This document shows, piece by piece, positions 23,678-34,336 of a stretch of 64,000 nucleotides of DNA. Both the position numbers and the translations under genes were made by a program. Source of the DNA: Tetracentron sinense (Eukaryota > Streptophyta > Magnoliopsida > Trochodendrales > Trochodendraceae); NCBI GenBank assembly GCA_015143295.1, contig CM026554.1, forward strand, positions 50,900,627 through 50,964,626, given 5' to 3'. Under the pieces are notes generated by a model that saw only the letters and a list, made by a program, of their open reading frames with translations, was not told where the DNA came from and did not search any database. Every line of letters begins with the position of its first letter. Position 1 is the first letter of the stretch.

Positions 23678-24018
23678 GATCTTGCTAGTTTCTTTTAAAC
23701 CCTGTGAATATAAGTTTGCAGCACCAATATTCTAGTACTCTTCATCTAAATCCAGAACTGGTGAAATTCGACGACTTCCCTATTTCCAAGGCTGACCCCA
23801 CTGTCTTCCATTTAAGATTAGATCCCACTATCCTTCAGTTCAGCCTTTCTGATTTTAGAATCTGTTTGGATTTGGTAGAATATAGCTGCTGTGATGGTTG
23901 GGAAGGTTCCAAGCGTGTCGTCCAGAAATTGGGTGGCAGTAAAGGTACTGGAATCATTACTTTTGTTTGCCGATAAGTGACTGATTATTTTGTGTGTAAG
24001 AAGAGGTCTTGCAAGAAG

Positions 24019-24195
24019 ACAGTTCAAGTGATTGAAGTGATGATATATGAAAAATCATGTTCTGTGTTCTTCGGGGAAACTAATGTTTGTTATTTAAAAT
24101 TTGAAGACAGTTCAAGTGATTGTAGTGATGATATATGAAAAATCATTTTCTTGTTCTCCGGGGAAACTGATGTTTGTTATTTAAAATTTATTAGT
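24019..24195 (+). repeat. 88-bp tandem duplication downstream of RING gene
   Basis: A unit starting GACAGTTCAAGTGATTG occurs at 24019 and again at 24107, each followed by ATGATATATGAAAAATCAT and a GGGGAAACT word. The same pair exists in copy B at about 29132-29308, so it predates the segmental duplication. Confidence 0.8.
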
Positions 24196-25339
24196 GTTTG
24201 CCGTTGTGTTGTTATCTGAATATGTAGGTTGAAATGGAAGCAACCCAAATCTGAATATGTATCGTTAAATGTTCTGTGAACACCCATCTTGTAAAGTGTT
24301 TCTTGGGAACGCTCTAGAAAAAGTTTTTTCTTCTTTTCGTTGTTCCCAAATTAGTGCTGGGCACGCCTTGCTTCTAAGAAATAAATCCAAGAAACATCTT
24401 GCCAAATACAATATTCTGGTCATGTTCTCAAAAAGTAGAAAAATGCTCCCCAAGGGCAATGCCAAACAGTCCCTTTCATCTCTGAGCAAGCATCTCCAGA
24501 TTCTCTCCTTATGTGGAGCATCATAGTCTAAGCTCTACTAATTTTTTCTTCTGCTGAGAGCTCTTCATTCCTTCATCAAAAAGCAGGGAGACGGATCTGG
24601 AACTCAGCAAGCATACCTTTTGCCTCTCTGGCTCCCAAAATTTTTGTATGCATAACCTTATCTGCTCTACGTGAAGAACAGTAATTCCAAAAGTCTAAAG
24701 CAAATTCCCTGGACAATTTTATTTTCCTGGTAGCTGATTCCCAGGACTTTCCTGAAATGTGTGTTGTGTAACTTGTGTTGAACTATTGAGAAGATCCATC
24801 ATTTAATGGTCTCTGTTGGCAGTTGCATGTGTTTTGTCATTTGCAGAGCAACTATGGCCCTATAGATCATCCCCTATTTGGAACATGTGTTTTTCTCTAG
24901 CTTCTTTGTTTTACTTTCTCTTATGGAGGATGCATATCAATGTATCCAAGCTTTTTAGTTCGGGTTATGTTAGTAAATCGCTGGGCATATCAACGGCTTC
25001 ACCCTTACATACTCAAAACCAAGTCCATCCGGATACACTCCTTCCACTGGAACAATCAAGGAGGTGGATCAACGCAAGTGTCAATCGGGTCAAAGTTCGG
25101 ACTTCAAAGTCTCTTGAAAATGTGTCGGGCAGGGCTGGGCTGGCCTATTCAAAATACCAAAATTCAAGTCCAAGCCCGACCCATTGCCACCCCTAATTAT
25201 GAGGCTTCTACCCTTCGAATTAGTCTAGGGATACTCCCAAATATACTCTCAAATCCTAACCCTCTGTTGAGTAACTCTCCCTTCACTAGCCACTACTTGA
25301 GCCTTCATCCTGCCCATAATCCGTGTACAAGAGGAGCAA
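24196..25339. other. RING-gene downstream DNA, repeat-like, no gene recognised
   Basis: Short open frames here have no family match. The piece at about 24260-24490 looks repeat-like (on the minus strand AGGGACTGTTTGGCATTGCCC) but its ends are not defined. Copied in B at 29309-30450. Confidence 0.4.
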
Positions 25340-25565
25340 CTAGGTGTGTATTCGAGCTGAACTGAGCCGAGCTTAGCCAAGTTCAAGCTGGGCTTGAAGG
25401 TGCTCAGATTAGGTTCGGCTCGGCTCGAGCTCAAATCAACTTAAAATTAAAAAGCTCGAAGCTCAGCTTGAACATGGGATATCAGGCTTGAGCTCGGCTT
25501 GAGCTTGATCGAATTCGAACTCGAGCCGAGCTCGGCTTTACTCAAGTTCGGCTTGTTCCCCTGTT
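25340..25565. repeat. AGCTCGGCTCG-word repeat (copy A)
   Basis: Words such as GAGCCGAGCT, GGCTCGGCTCGAGC and CTCGAGCCGAGCTCGGC, ending near GGCTTGTTCCCC. The copy B counterpart is at about 30455-30680. Confidence 0.55.
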
Positions 25566-25911
25566 TCACCTATTTATTTTTGGGGTTTTCCATTCTTCCT
25601 CTTCTCACCAACCCAAAAGGAGGAATGTGATGAAAGAACCAGAGATTCTTACAAGGAGAAATTCCTCATGCGGCCATGTGACATTACTAATTCAATACAG
25701 TGAAGTGGATTGAATTCCTTTGAGATGATAGATTACAGCCGTATGGTGACACAACATCTCTTCCCAGTGGAGCACTAGCAGCAGCCTGAGATCTTACCCG
25801 CATTGCAACATCATATGTAGAGAGCTCCCCACTCTTTAGTTTCACTATCACCACATGCCCTGATGCTTCTTGCGAAAGCTTCCCTGGTTTTCCCAAACTC
25901 CTACTGTTACC

Positions 25912-26055
25912 CTATGTTTGGATGCTGAGAAAATAACTGAAAACATGGAAAAGAAAAGAAAATTGGATAAAAACACAACTAAAATTTGTATTAGAAATCC
26001 AAAATTTTCTTTTACTTTCCATGTTTTCACCTATTTTCTCAACAACCAAACATAG
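25912..26055. mobile_element. 144-bp MITE with 53-bp inverted repeats (copy A)
   Basis: The left arm from CTATGTTTGG through GAAAACATGGAAA pairs with the right arm TTTCCATGTTTTC through CCAAACATAG with a handful of mismatches. No convincing target duplication. Copy B holds the same element at 31030-31173. Confidence 0.7.
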
Positions 26056-26239
26056 CATTATGCTATTCCAGTTTCTCACCTTTGGTTTTTCGTAACCCTA
26101 AACTTGTTTGTTTCTTGTCCTCTCTCTAAAGCCGATAGGACTACTCCTTGAATTCAAAATCTATTATATAATATAAATATATATAAAAAAAATTTAATAT
26201 TATGCAATATAATTTATAAAATTTTAAGTCTATATCTTT

Positions 26240-26395
26240 AATAGGAGTGGTTATTGAACAAAATGTTCGTGAACTACTCGAGCTCAGCTCGTTAAAAGCT
26301 TGAATATCATTCGTTTATTTAGTAAATGAATCAAGCTTGAACATCATTTTCGAACTCGTTTAGTAAACAAGCCGAGCTTGAACACACCCCTACTT
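26240..26395. repeat. Word repeat with GAACACACCCCTA end (copy A)
   Basis: Starts near AGGAGTGGTTATTGAAC and ends GAGCTTGAACACACCCCTA, an imperfect inverted pair. Copy B has it at about 42598-42752. Confidence 0.5.
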
Positions 26396-26417
26396 GGATC
26401 AATAAAAGCTTGGTTCG

Positions 26418-26418
<1 letters not shown>

Positions 26419-26480
<62 letters not shown>

Positions 26481-26690
26481 TAAATATATTTATATATTAT
26501 TTTATTAGTTAAGTATATAAAAATAATGTAGGGGTGTGGCCGTGTGGGTGTGCGTGTGCATGAGAGTGAGTGTGCTGTGTGTGGGTGTGGGTGTGGGTGT
26601 GTCATGTGTGTGTGTTGTGTGTGGGTGTGAATGTGTATGTCGATGTGGCCGTGTGGGTGTGGGTGTAAGTGTGGGGTGTATCATGATGGT
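26419..26690. repeat. AT microsatellite followed by GT-rich minisatellite (copy A)
   Basis: A pure AT run of about 55 bp (26419-26473), then a GTGTGGGTGTG-rich tract (about 26526-26690). In copy B the AT run is only about 20 bp (near 42774-42795) and the GT tract differs in repeat number. Confidence 0.9.
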
Positions 26691-26924
26691 GTGGCCATGA
26701 GGGTGTGTCCCATAATCTTTCCCACCATAACACCTTGTGGTCTTGACAGTGTTTGTTAACAAAACAAAAAAAAGTGTGACGTGGGTTAGGAGAAGAATGG
26801 CACCAAGTAGGTGGGTTATATAAAGTAGGTGCTCACAAAAGAGGAACACTCAATGTGATGGCCACTCTCACTTCTTGGCTCGGTTTGGCTTAATGAGAAT
26901 GAATGCATGGGTTGGCTACTTCCC

Positions 26925-27180
26925 ATTTCCGCTCAGCTTGGCTTGATAGCAATTTCGAAAGATTCTTTTTTTAATTTTAATAATTTAAAAATCATTAGGC
27001 TCGTTAAAAGCGAGCTCAACTTGCGGTCTTGAAGGCATTCCAAGCTAAAGCTCGAACTCATTAATATGTTCACGAGCCGAGTTCGAACAAGAGAACTAAT
27101 GTATGAATCTAGTTTGAGCGAAGGTCGAACAAGAGTAAAAATTAGTGTGCCAAGCTTGAACACCCCACCACTCGGCTCAT
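26925..27180. repeat. AGCTC-word repeat (copy A)
   Basis: CGCTCAGCTTGGCTTG, GCGAGCTCAACTTG and CGAGCCGAGTTCGAAC words; copy B equivalent near 53118-53375. Confidence 0.45.
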
Positions 27181-27386
27181 TTGCCTCGACTATCACTCTA
27201 TCCCTGTCACGATGGGACTTCTTAGTTTTAAACCCTTTTATAAAATAAATATAAAAATTTCGATTAGATATTTATTATTTAAGTATATAATATATATTAT
27301 AATCTATATAAATGTTAGGTTCCATTTCAGTCTCTCTGTCTGTGATGGGACTTGGTAGTCCTTGCTTAAGTACATAACTATATATA

Positions 27387-27665
27387 TCTTTGCAATTATA
27401 ATACGAGAGCCAGGCGTAGCGTGATTTTTTGAAATTCTCAATCTACCCTCATATAAAATAAAATTTTGATTTAATATTTTACTTTATTTCCAAACTACCC
27501 CTTGCTCATCTATCTATTTAAATAATAGAATCAGAGTCAATTGCGCTTGAACTCGGGGAGAGTTCAATCGCACCTGTGGGTTAACACGTGTCCCTTTTAA
27601 CTCCTATTAACTATGGTTAACTCTTTCCCCACGCTCTCACGTGCATCGCACGTGCCACCCGCTAG
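27387..27665 (+). mobile_element. Helitron-like non-autonomous unit, 279 bp (copy A)
   Basis: The 3' end has a hairpin (CACGTGC, loop ATC, GCACGTG at 27638-27654), then 11 nt ending CTAG, followed by T. The proposed 5' end begins TC after an A. Hairpin plus CTRR end and A/T insertion point are the Helitron signature. No coding capacity. Copy B holds it at 53581-53859 with the same length. The 5' boundary is the less certain one. Confidence 0.55.
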
Positions 27666-27794
27666 TTACAATTTATAAATTTTCCTATCCATTTCCATTT
27701 CTTTAACTTGTTTTTTTATTTTTTTGGAAAGAATTTCTTTAACTTGTTCAAAACTCCTCGATTGTAACTCGAATGTCAATAAGTTATTTAATAA

Positions 27795-28005
27795 AAAAAC
27801 TAAACCGAACCGAGCTCAAGCTGATCTGAACTAGATACAAGCCGAGTTTTGAGCCGAACCGAATCAAACATAGACTAGCTTGAGCTTGGCTTGTTGATAT
27901 GTTCGAGCCTAGAAAAAAGCTCGGCTCGACTCATTCAAGCCTAATATATCAGCTTGAACGAGCCGAATCGAGCCGAGCCACCGAGCTCGGTTTGAGCAAC
28001 AAACC
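27795..28005. repeat. AGCTCGGCTCG-word repeat upstream of hybrid gene (copy A)
   Basis: Words AACCGAACCGAGCTC, GAGCTTGGCTTG and GAATCGAGCCGAGCC. Copy B counterpart at about 53990-54200, upstream of the intact DUF4336 gene. Confidence 0.5.
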
Positions 28006-28280
28006 AGAACCATCCAATGTAAGGACCATTGACTCGAGAGAGATTGGTGGGACACCAGATACCTTTTTTTTTTTTTTTGGTTTGGCCTTCTTCATTTCTT
28101 TAGTTTTTCTGCTGTCCACAAGAAATCCTGAAAATCCAAGTAGGACAATCTGGAATGGATCCTCCACGAGTCACAACTCTAACCTTGAATTGGAGACCTG
28201 GGTCCTATGAGATAGCACAGACGGCTGTTCATATTTTTTTCTTTTTAGGCAGTTTGATTTATAGTAAAAGAAGTTTGAAA

Positions 28281-28472
28281 ATGGTGGCAGCCATTGCTGT
28301 TTCTCTACCAAAGTCCACTGTTTTGCATAACTCTCTATTCCTTGGAAAGCCGAATTCTCCTTTTCTTGGTGGATCCTTGAAGGGTTTTTGTTTTCAGTTG
28401 AAACCCAGATGCAAGAGAAGAGATTTCATCAATTTAGTGGTTGCTTCTGCCAGCACCAGGAAGTCAAGTTAA
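28281..28472 (+). CDS. Hybrid ORF: DUF4336 transit-peptide start cut off at the duplication junction
   Basis: Identical in start and upstream DNA to DUF4336 exon 1 (54475). It encodes about 60 residues of the likely chloroplast transit region (MVAAIAVSLPKS...VVASAST), then crosses the duplication junction at 28456-28459 into RING-derived DNA in the wrong frame and stops after Arg-Lys-Ser-Ser. If the duplicated 5' flank is an active promoter, a hybrid transcript with RING 3' sequence would be made, but the protein would be only a 63-residue transit-like peptide. Most likely a non-functional product of the rearrangement. Confidence 0.6.
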   Translation: MVAAIAVSLPKSTVLHNSLFLGKPNSPFLGGSLKGFCFQLKPRCKRRDFINLVVASASTRKSS

Positions 28473-28795
28473 CCTCAGGAGGGCCCAATGTGTTCATCAT
28501 CCAGAACAGTTGCAGTCAAATCATGAGCATAATAGCTGTGTCACCAATTACCTCAATGTGGAGAGCCTCCATTCTTCCATTCGTAAGTCCCTGGTTTTCT
28601 TCGTTCATTTGACAGCCAAGTTCCCATTGGTGGTCATATTTATGCTGATGTCTTGTATGCAATACCCGCAAGTGCAGCTATTTTGGCCCTGTACATACTC
28701 ATCACTGTTCTGTTTGCTCTCCATCTTTTCTCATACTGTACTCGCATACCCTACTTTGGACTGGCTGGTGAGAGAAATCTTTACTTGAGATCTTG
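28456..28795 (+). pseudogene. RING gene 3' fragment (copy B)
   Basis: Carries the last third of the RING coding sequence (from about codon 156) with no start and no RING finger. Relative to copy A it has lost single bases at three places (in CTGATTGTC near 28646, CTCCCATC near 28721, and TACTTCGC near 28741), so the hydrophobic C-terminus is frameshifted. Copy A kept the frame, consistent with selection only on the intact gene. Confidence 0.9.
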
Positions 28796-30454
28796 CTAGT
28801 TTTCTTTTTAAACCCTGTGAATATAAGTTTGCAGCACCAATATTCTAGTACTCTTCATCTAAATCCAGAACTGGTGAAATTCGACGACTTCCCTATTTCC
28901 AAGGCTGACCCCACTGTCTTCCATTTAAGATTAGATCCCACTATCCTTCAGTTCAGCCTTTCTGATTTTAGAATCTGTTTGGATTTGGTAGAATATAGCT
29001 GCTGTGATGGTTGGGAAGGTTCCAAGCGTGTCGTCCAGAAATTGGGTGGCAGTAAAGGTACTGGAATCATTACTTTTGTTTGCCGATAAGTGACTGATTA
29101 TTTTGTGTGTAAGAAGAGGTCTTGCAAGAAGACAGTTCAAGTGATTGAAGTGATGATATATGAAAAATCATGTTCTGTGTTCTTCGGGGAAACTAATGTT
29201 TGTTATTTAAAATTTGAAGACAGTTCAAGTGATTGTAGTGATGATATATGAAAAATCATTTTCTTGTTCTCCGGGGAAACTGATGTTTGTTATTTAAAAT
29301 TTATTAGTGTTTGCTGTTGTGTTGTTATCTGAATATGTAGGTTGAAATGGAAGCAACCCAAATCTGAATATGTATCGTTAAATGTTCTGTGAACACCCAT
29401 CTTGTAAAGTGTTTCTTGGGAACGCTCTAGAAAAAGTTTTTTCTTCTTTTTGTTGTTCCCAAATTAGTGCTGGGCACGCCTTGCTTCTAAGAAATAAATC
29501 CAAGAAAAATCTTGCCAAATACAATATTCTGGTCATGTTCTCAAAAAGTAGAAAAATGCTCCCCAGGGGCAATGCCAAACAGTCCCTTTCATCTCTGAGC
29601 AAGCATCTCCAGATTCTCTCCTTATGTGGAGCATCATAGTCTAAGCTCTACTAATTTTTTCTTCTGCTGAGAGCTCTTCATTCCTTCATCAAAAAGCAGG
29701 GAGACGGATCTGGAACTCAGCAAGCATACCTTTTGCCTCTCTGGCTCCCAAAATTTTTGTATGCATAACCTTATCTGCTCTACGTGAAGAACAGTAATTC
29801 CAAAAGTCTAAAGCAAATTCCCAGGACAATTTTATTTTCCTGGTAGCTGATTCCCAGGACTTTCCTGAAATGTGTGTTGTGTAACTTGTGTTGAACTATT
29901 GAGAAGATCCATCATTTAATGGTCTCTGTTGGCAGTTGCATGTGTTTTGTCATTTGCAGAGCAACTATGGCCCTATAGATCATCCCCTATTTGGAACATG
30001 TGTTTTTCTCTAGCTTCTTTGTTTTACTTTCTCTTATGGAGGATGCATATCAATGTATCTAAGCTTTGTAGGTTATTTCGGGTTATGTTAGTAAATCGGT
30101 GGGCATATCAACGGCTTCACCCTTACATACTCAAAACCAAGTCCATCCGGATACACTCCTTCCACTGGAACAATCAAGGAGGTAGATCAACGCAAGTGTC
30201 ATTCGGGTCAAAGTTCGGACTTCAAAGTCTCTTGAAAATGTGTCGGGCAGGGCTGGGCTGGCCTATTCAAAATACCAAAATTCAAGTCCAAGCCCGACCC
30301 ATTGCCACCCCTAATTATGAGGCTTCTACCCTTCGAATTAGTCTAGGGATACTCCCAAATATACTCTCAAATCCTAACCCTCTGTTGAGTAACTCTCCCT
30401 TCACTAGCCACTACTTGAGCCTTCATCCTGCCCATAATCCGTGTACAAGAGGAG

Positions 30455-31173
30455 CAACTAGGTGTGTATTCGAGCTGAACTGAGCCGAGCTTAGCCAAGT
30501 TCAAGCTGGGCTTGAAGGTGCTCAGATTAGGTTCGGCTCGGCTCGAGCTCAAATCAACTTAAAATTAAAAAGCTCGAAGCTCAGCTTGAACATGGGATAT
30601 CAGGCTTGAGCTCGGCTTGAGCTTGATCGAATTCGAACTCGAGCCGAGCTCGGCTTTACTCAAGTTTGGCTTGTTCCCCTATTTCACCTATTTATTTTTG
30701 GGGTTTTCCATTCTTCCTCTTCTCACCAACCCAAAAGGAGGAATGTGATGAAAGAACCAGAGATTCTTACAAGGAGAAATTCCTCATGCGGCCATGTGAC
30801 ATTACTAATTCAATACAGTGAAGTGGATTGAATTCCTTTGAGATGATAGATTACAGCCGTATGGTGACACAACATCTCTTCCCAGTGGAGCACTAGCAGC
30901 AGCCTGAGATCTTACCCGCATTGCAACATCATATGTAGAGAGCTCCCCACTCTTTAGTTTCACTATCACCACATGCCCTGACGCTTCTTGCGAAAGCTTC
31001 CCTGGTTTTCCCAAATTCCTACTGTTACCCTATGTTTGGATGCCGAGAAAATAACTGAAAACATGGAAAAGAAAAGAAAATTGGATAAAAACACAACTAA
31101 AATTTGTATTAGAAATCCAAAATTTTCTTTTACTTTCCATGTTTTCACCTATTTTCTCAACAACCAAACATAG
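30455..31173. repeat. Copy B counterparts of the word repeat and 144-bp MITE
   Basis: AGCTCGGCTCG words at about 30455-30680 and the 144-bp inverted-repeat element at 31030-31173 match copy A at 25340-25565 and 25912-26055. Confidence 0.7.
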
Positions 31174-31298
31174 CATTATGGTATTCCAGTTTCTCACCTT
31201 TGGTTTTTCGTAACCCTAAACTTGTTTGTTTCTTGTCCTCTCTCTAAAGCCGATAGGACTACTCCTTGAATTCAAAATCTATTATATAATATAAATAT

Positions 31299-32202
31299 TG
31301 TGAGGGGAAATTACCGAAAGGACACGCGTCAGCAGCAGCTCCTCCCAAGTTCTGATTAGCTGGTAGAAGACTGGAGTGGAGGGTGTGATACCCTGACCTG
31401 CACTCCGATGATTAAGTCAGTAGGTGTAGGAGATGATGAACAGCAAGAACATAATAGAGAGTTCGAAGGTCTTAGCTCTCCCAATCTTTTCGTCCCCCCT
31501 TACACTGTTCTTCACAGGGTTATATAGACCACCCTTGCCATGGCCATAGGCACCCATTGATGTCCATGCATACCTCGAATCCCTGATGTGTACTTCAGTA
31601 ATCATTTTAGATAGATCTTCTGGTCATTCGTACTGCACGCGCATCTGCACACAAAAAGAGCAGGCAAAGAGTAGGAACTCGTCCGAGGTGACTGGCATTA
31701 AATGCAGCATTAAATGCCATTTAATGCCAAGACAATGTTACCCACCTACCATCGTAGAGGTAGGATCAGTCCCAGGCGACTGGGCAGCAACGCCAGATCT
31801 CATTACGTGTTTAGGATACGCGATCGTGGACAATAAGACGACGGGTACGTCGTCAGAATGAAGACGTGATCGTCGTTCACGAGACCACGGGTCCGTCGTC
31901 AGAGTGAAGACGTGATCGTCGTTCACAAGACCACGGGTCCGTCGTCAGAGTGAAGACGTGATCGTCGTTCATAAGACCACGGGTCCGTCGTCAGAGTGAA
32001 GACGTGATCGTCGTTCATAAGACCACGGGTCCGTCGTCAGAGTGAAGACGTGATCGTCGTTCATGGGACCACGCTCTCGTCGTTCATACGTCCACGAGCC
32101 CGTTGCCGAGGAGACGACGGAAATGAGCTCAAACGATAACACCACACTGAGGACGAGCTCGTTGTTACCACACTTAGGTTTTTACGAAATTTACCCATTA
32201 CA
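31299..32202 (-). repeat. 3' LTR of the Tat-like element
   Basis: 904 bp, the same as 41626-42529. Holds a TATA box (minus strand, 31520-31526) and a tandem repeat of a 46-bp unit at 31861-32090 (four full copies plus a part), rich in GACGTGATCGTCG and CGGGTCCGTCGTC words. In element orientation the repeats lie about 330 bp upstream of the TATA box, in U3. Confidence 0.95.
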
Positions 32203-32220
32203 AATTGCCCCTTTATGATA
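32203..32220 (-). promoter_or_regulatory. Polypurine tract of the Tat-like element
   Basis: On the minus strand AAAGGGGCAATT abuts the 3' LTR, the expected plus-strand priming site. Confidence 0.65.
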
Positions 32221-32535
32221 CTTTGAACGTGGTTCAGAGTGTCATAAATATAGCGAAACGTTGGAGGAGAAGATACAGCTCACCTCAGAATGATGATAGG
32301 TCACATACTCTGTACGCGAAGGCGTAGCGTCGTGCCAGCTGTATTGCGCGTGCCGAAACGTCATACCTCATAAATGCCTAGCAGGCTGTCATCATTATCT
32401 TCCGGACGCTTCGTGTTTCCCGACGGTTACTTAATTTGGTCAAAAGACCATCCTGTCCTTCGGGCTGTCTCTATGCGTGGACACGCGTACGATACAGATT
32501 GAGGTCATTATCGTCCTCAGAATCATGGTCTGGCC

Positions 32536-32540
32536 TATAA
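32536..32540 (+). promoter_or_regulatory. TATA box for the antisense gene (putative)
   Basis: CCTATAAGTACC about 215 bp upstream of the start at 32755, with a C/T-rich leader between. The region 32203-32535 separates it from the LTR and shows no other gene. Confidence 0.5.
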
Positions 32541-32754
32541 GTACCGAAGACCTGGTACTTCTTCTTCACTTGAATTTTTGCATCCCGTTACTCTGCCGGA
32601 ATTTCTCCTTACCGACGATTTGCTGTTCTGGTTTTCCTCCTTCTCCGGTCGTGCCTCCCCTTGCTTCCTAAATCCAGTTTCGGTAAGAACTTCTTCTTTC
32701 TTTTTTATTCTGTAGTTGTCTTCCCTAAATTTCTTTTTCTCTTTGCTTGTAATC

Positions 32755-34293
32755 ATGTCTACCGAAATAGTTAGGATAGACAGTGCCGATGAGGCTAGTT
32801 GCTCAGGCAGTGCCCCTCACGGTGTTATCACCGGCGCTTCCACATCCAAAACCAGACCAGTGGTTAAGTACGCACTTGACCACTACAGAACTCTTTTCCA
32901 AATACCTTCTCACGTCCACCTCCATTTCGGAGAAGAAGACGTTCTTCCCGACCATCGTTCTTCTTGCACAATCGTCTACCTCGCTCAGTTCGAGGCTGGA
33001 CTTCGATTTCCCCTCTCTCCCGTCACGGATTCCGTCCTGTCCGCCCTTCAAATTGCCCCGGGGCAGATGCACCCGAAGTTCTACAAGTACATGTCTCTGA
33101 TGGACAAGTTCAACAGAGACGGGTATAACGTGGAAGCCAGGCACGTTTTCCACTTCCGCTTCGCCGTGAAGTGTCCCGGGGTTGTGAAGGAGGGAGAGAA
33201 GACGTTCTTCACTTGGAGACAAAAACTCAAAGTTCCCGACATCGTCGCACACCTCCCCGACGTGGAACGGGGTTGGAAGGAGATGCCCTTCGTGGTCTCC
33301 GGTGCTTGGAGGGCAGAGACTGCCCGTCCTGTTCCCCACGAATTTACCTCAGGTCTGCTATTATTTATTCTTTTTCCGTCGCCGGTTTTTTTTTTGATAA
33401 CATGTTCTTGCCACATGGCTAATGATATTTTCCTTTTTCTGCAGAGGCTTCAAAGGTACATTTCCCTGATTTGTCCGCGGAAGAAGAGTACGAGCTCCGG
33501 AGAGTTCGCGACGATAAAGGGGACGCCTACGTTACCTGGAGACCGTCCTCGACTCGAGAGAAAGAGCCCGCTGCAACAGTAGGGACTAAATCCAAAAAAT
33601 CTCGTCGGCAAGCTCGTCCGTCGGCAAAGAGACCGCTCGAACAGGCAGCTGCTCTTGGAGAAGAAGAAGAAATGGCAGACCAACCTTCTCCGCGATCCTC
33701 ACAGGCTCCGGCCTTGACTCGTCCTCCTCGCCCTTCCCGTTTATCTTCGGCGGAGAAGAGGGCGGAGAAAAGGGAGAGAGCTGAAGCTCTCAAGGCTATA
33801 TCGGCGAAGAAGGCTCGGCGAGAAGCTGAGCATGACCGGCGGGTCCGAGAGCGCGCATCTGCCGAGGCGCCACCTACTCAAGTAGCAACGGTTGGCGAGG
33901 GGAGTGGTGTCCCCGTGGAGGAGTCTCCAATCGTCAGTAGCGGCTCTCCCACGGAGGTTGTGCTCGCTCCGTCTTCCGTGGCAGAGACTGTTGCCCCGGA
34001 GATCGTCCCGGCCTCTGCTCCTTCCCCAGCCGCAAATGTGGCTTCGTCTTCTGCCCCTCCTCGAGAGAGGATTGCCAGGGGGGGCCCGCCGAATTCTGGA
34101 ATCCCGTCTTCCCTAGAGGGTACACCCGTCCTACCGTTGCCCATTCTGCGATGGAGCACGACTCTATCGCCACATCCATGATGTTGGCGATGAGACTCCC
34201 GGCGGATATGGCCGCAACAAGGGACCTGCACTGGATGGGGATGTTCAGTGCTGCGAGCCGAGCTGTTGCCACGGTATGTTCTCTTCTCTGCGC

Positions 34294-34336
<43 letters not shown>

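Larger units (their letters stand above)
23342..28459 (+). repeat. Tandem segmental duplication, copy A (uninterrupted, about 5.1 kb)
   Basis: Begins inside the RING coding sequence (CCAGGAAGTCAAG at 23342) and ends inside a copy of the DUF4336 first exon (GCCAGCACCAG at 28459). Copy B follows directly from 28456. The copies are almost identical apart from scattered substitutions, small indels, different microsatellite lengths, and two LTR retrotransposons present only in B. Contents: RING 3' part, its 3' region, several small repeats, a Helitron-like unit, and the 5' flank plus exon 1 start of DUF4336. Confidence 0.95.

Noticed and set aside
26505-26849. Histidine/threonine-rich minus-strand frame
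   Set aside because: It is the translation of the GT-rich minisatellite, with no independent coding signal.
28281-28795. In-frame fusion of DUF4336 transit peptide to the RING C-terminus
   Set aside because: Across the junction the DUF4336 frame reads ACC AGG AAG TCA AGT TAA and stops; the RING frame is in another phase and has three further single-base losses.
31861-32090. Regular repeats that could suggest a CRISPR array
   Set aside because: Units abut with no unique spacers, lie in LTRs, and the genome is a plant.
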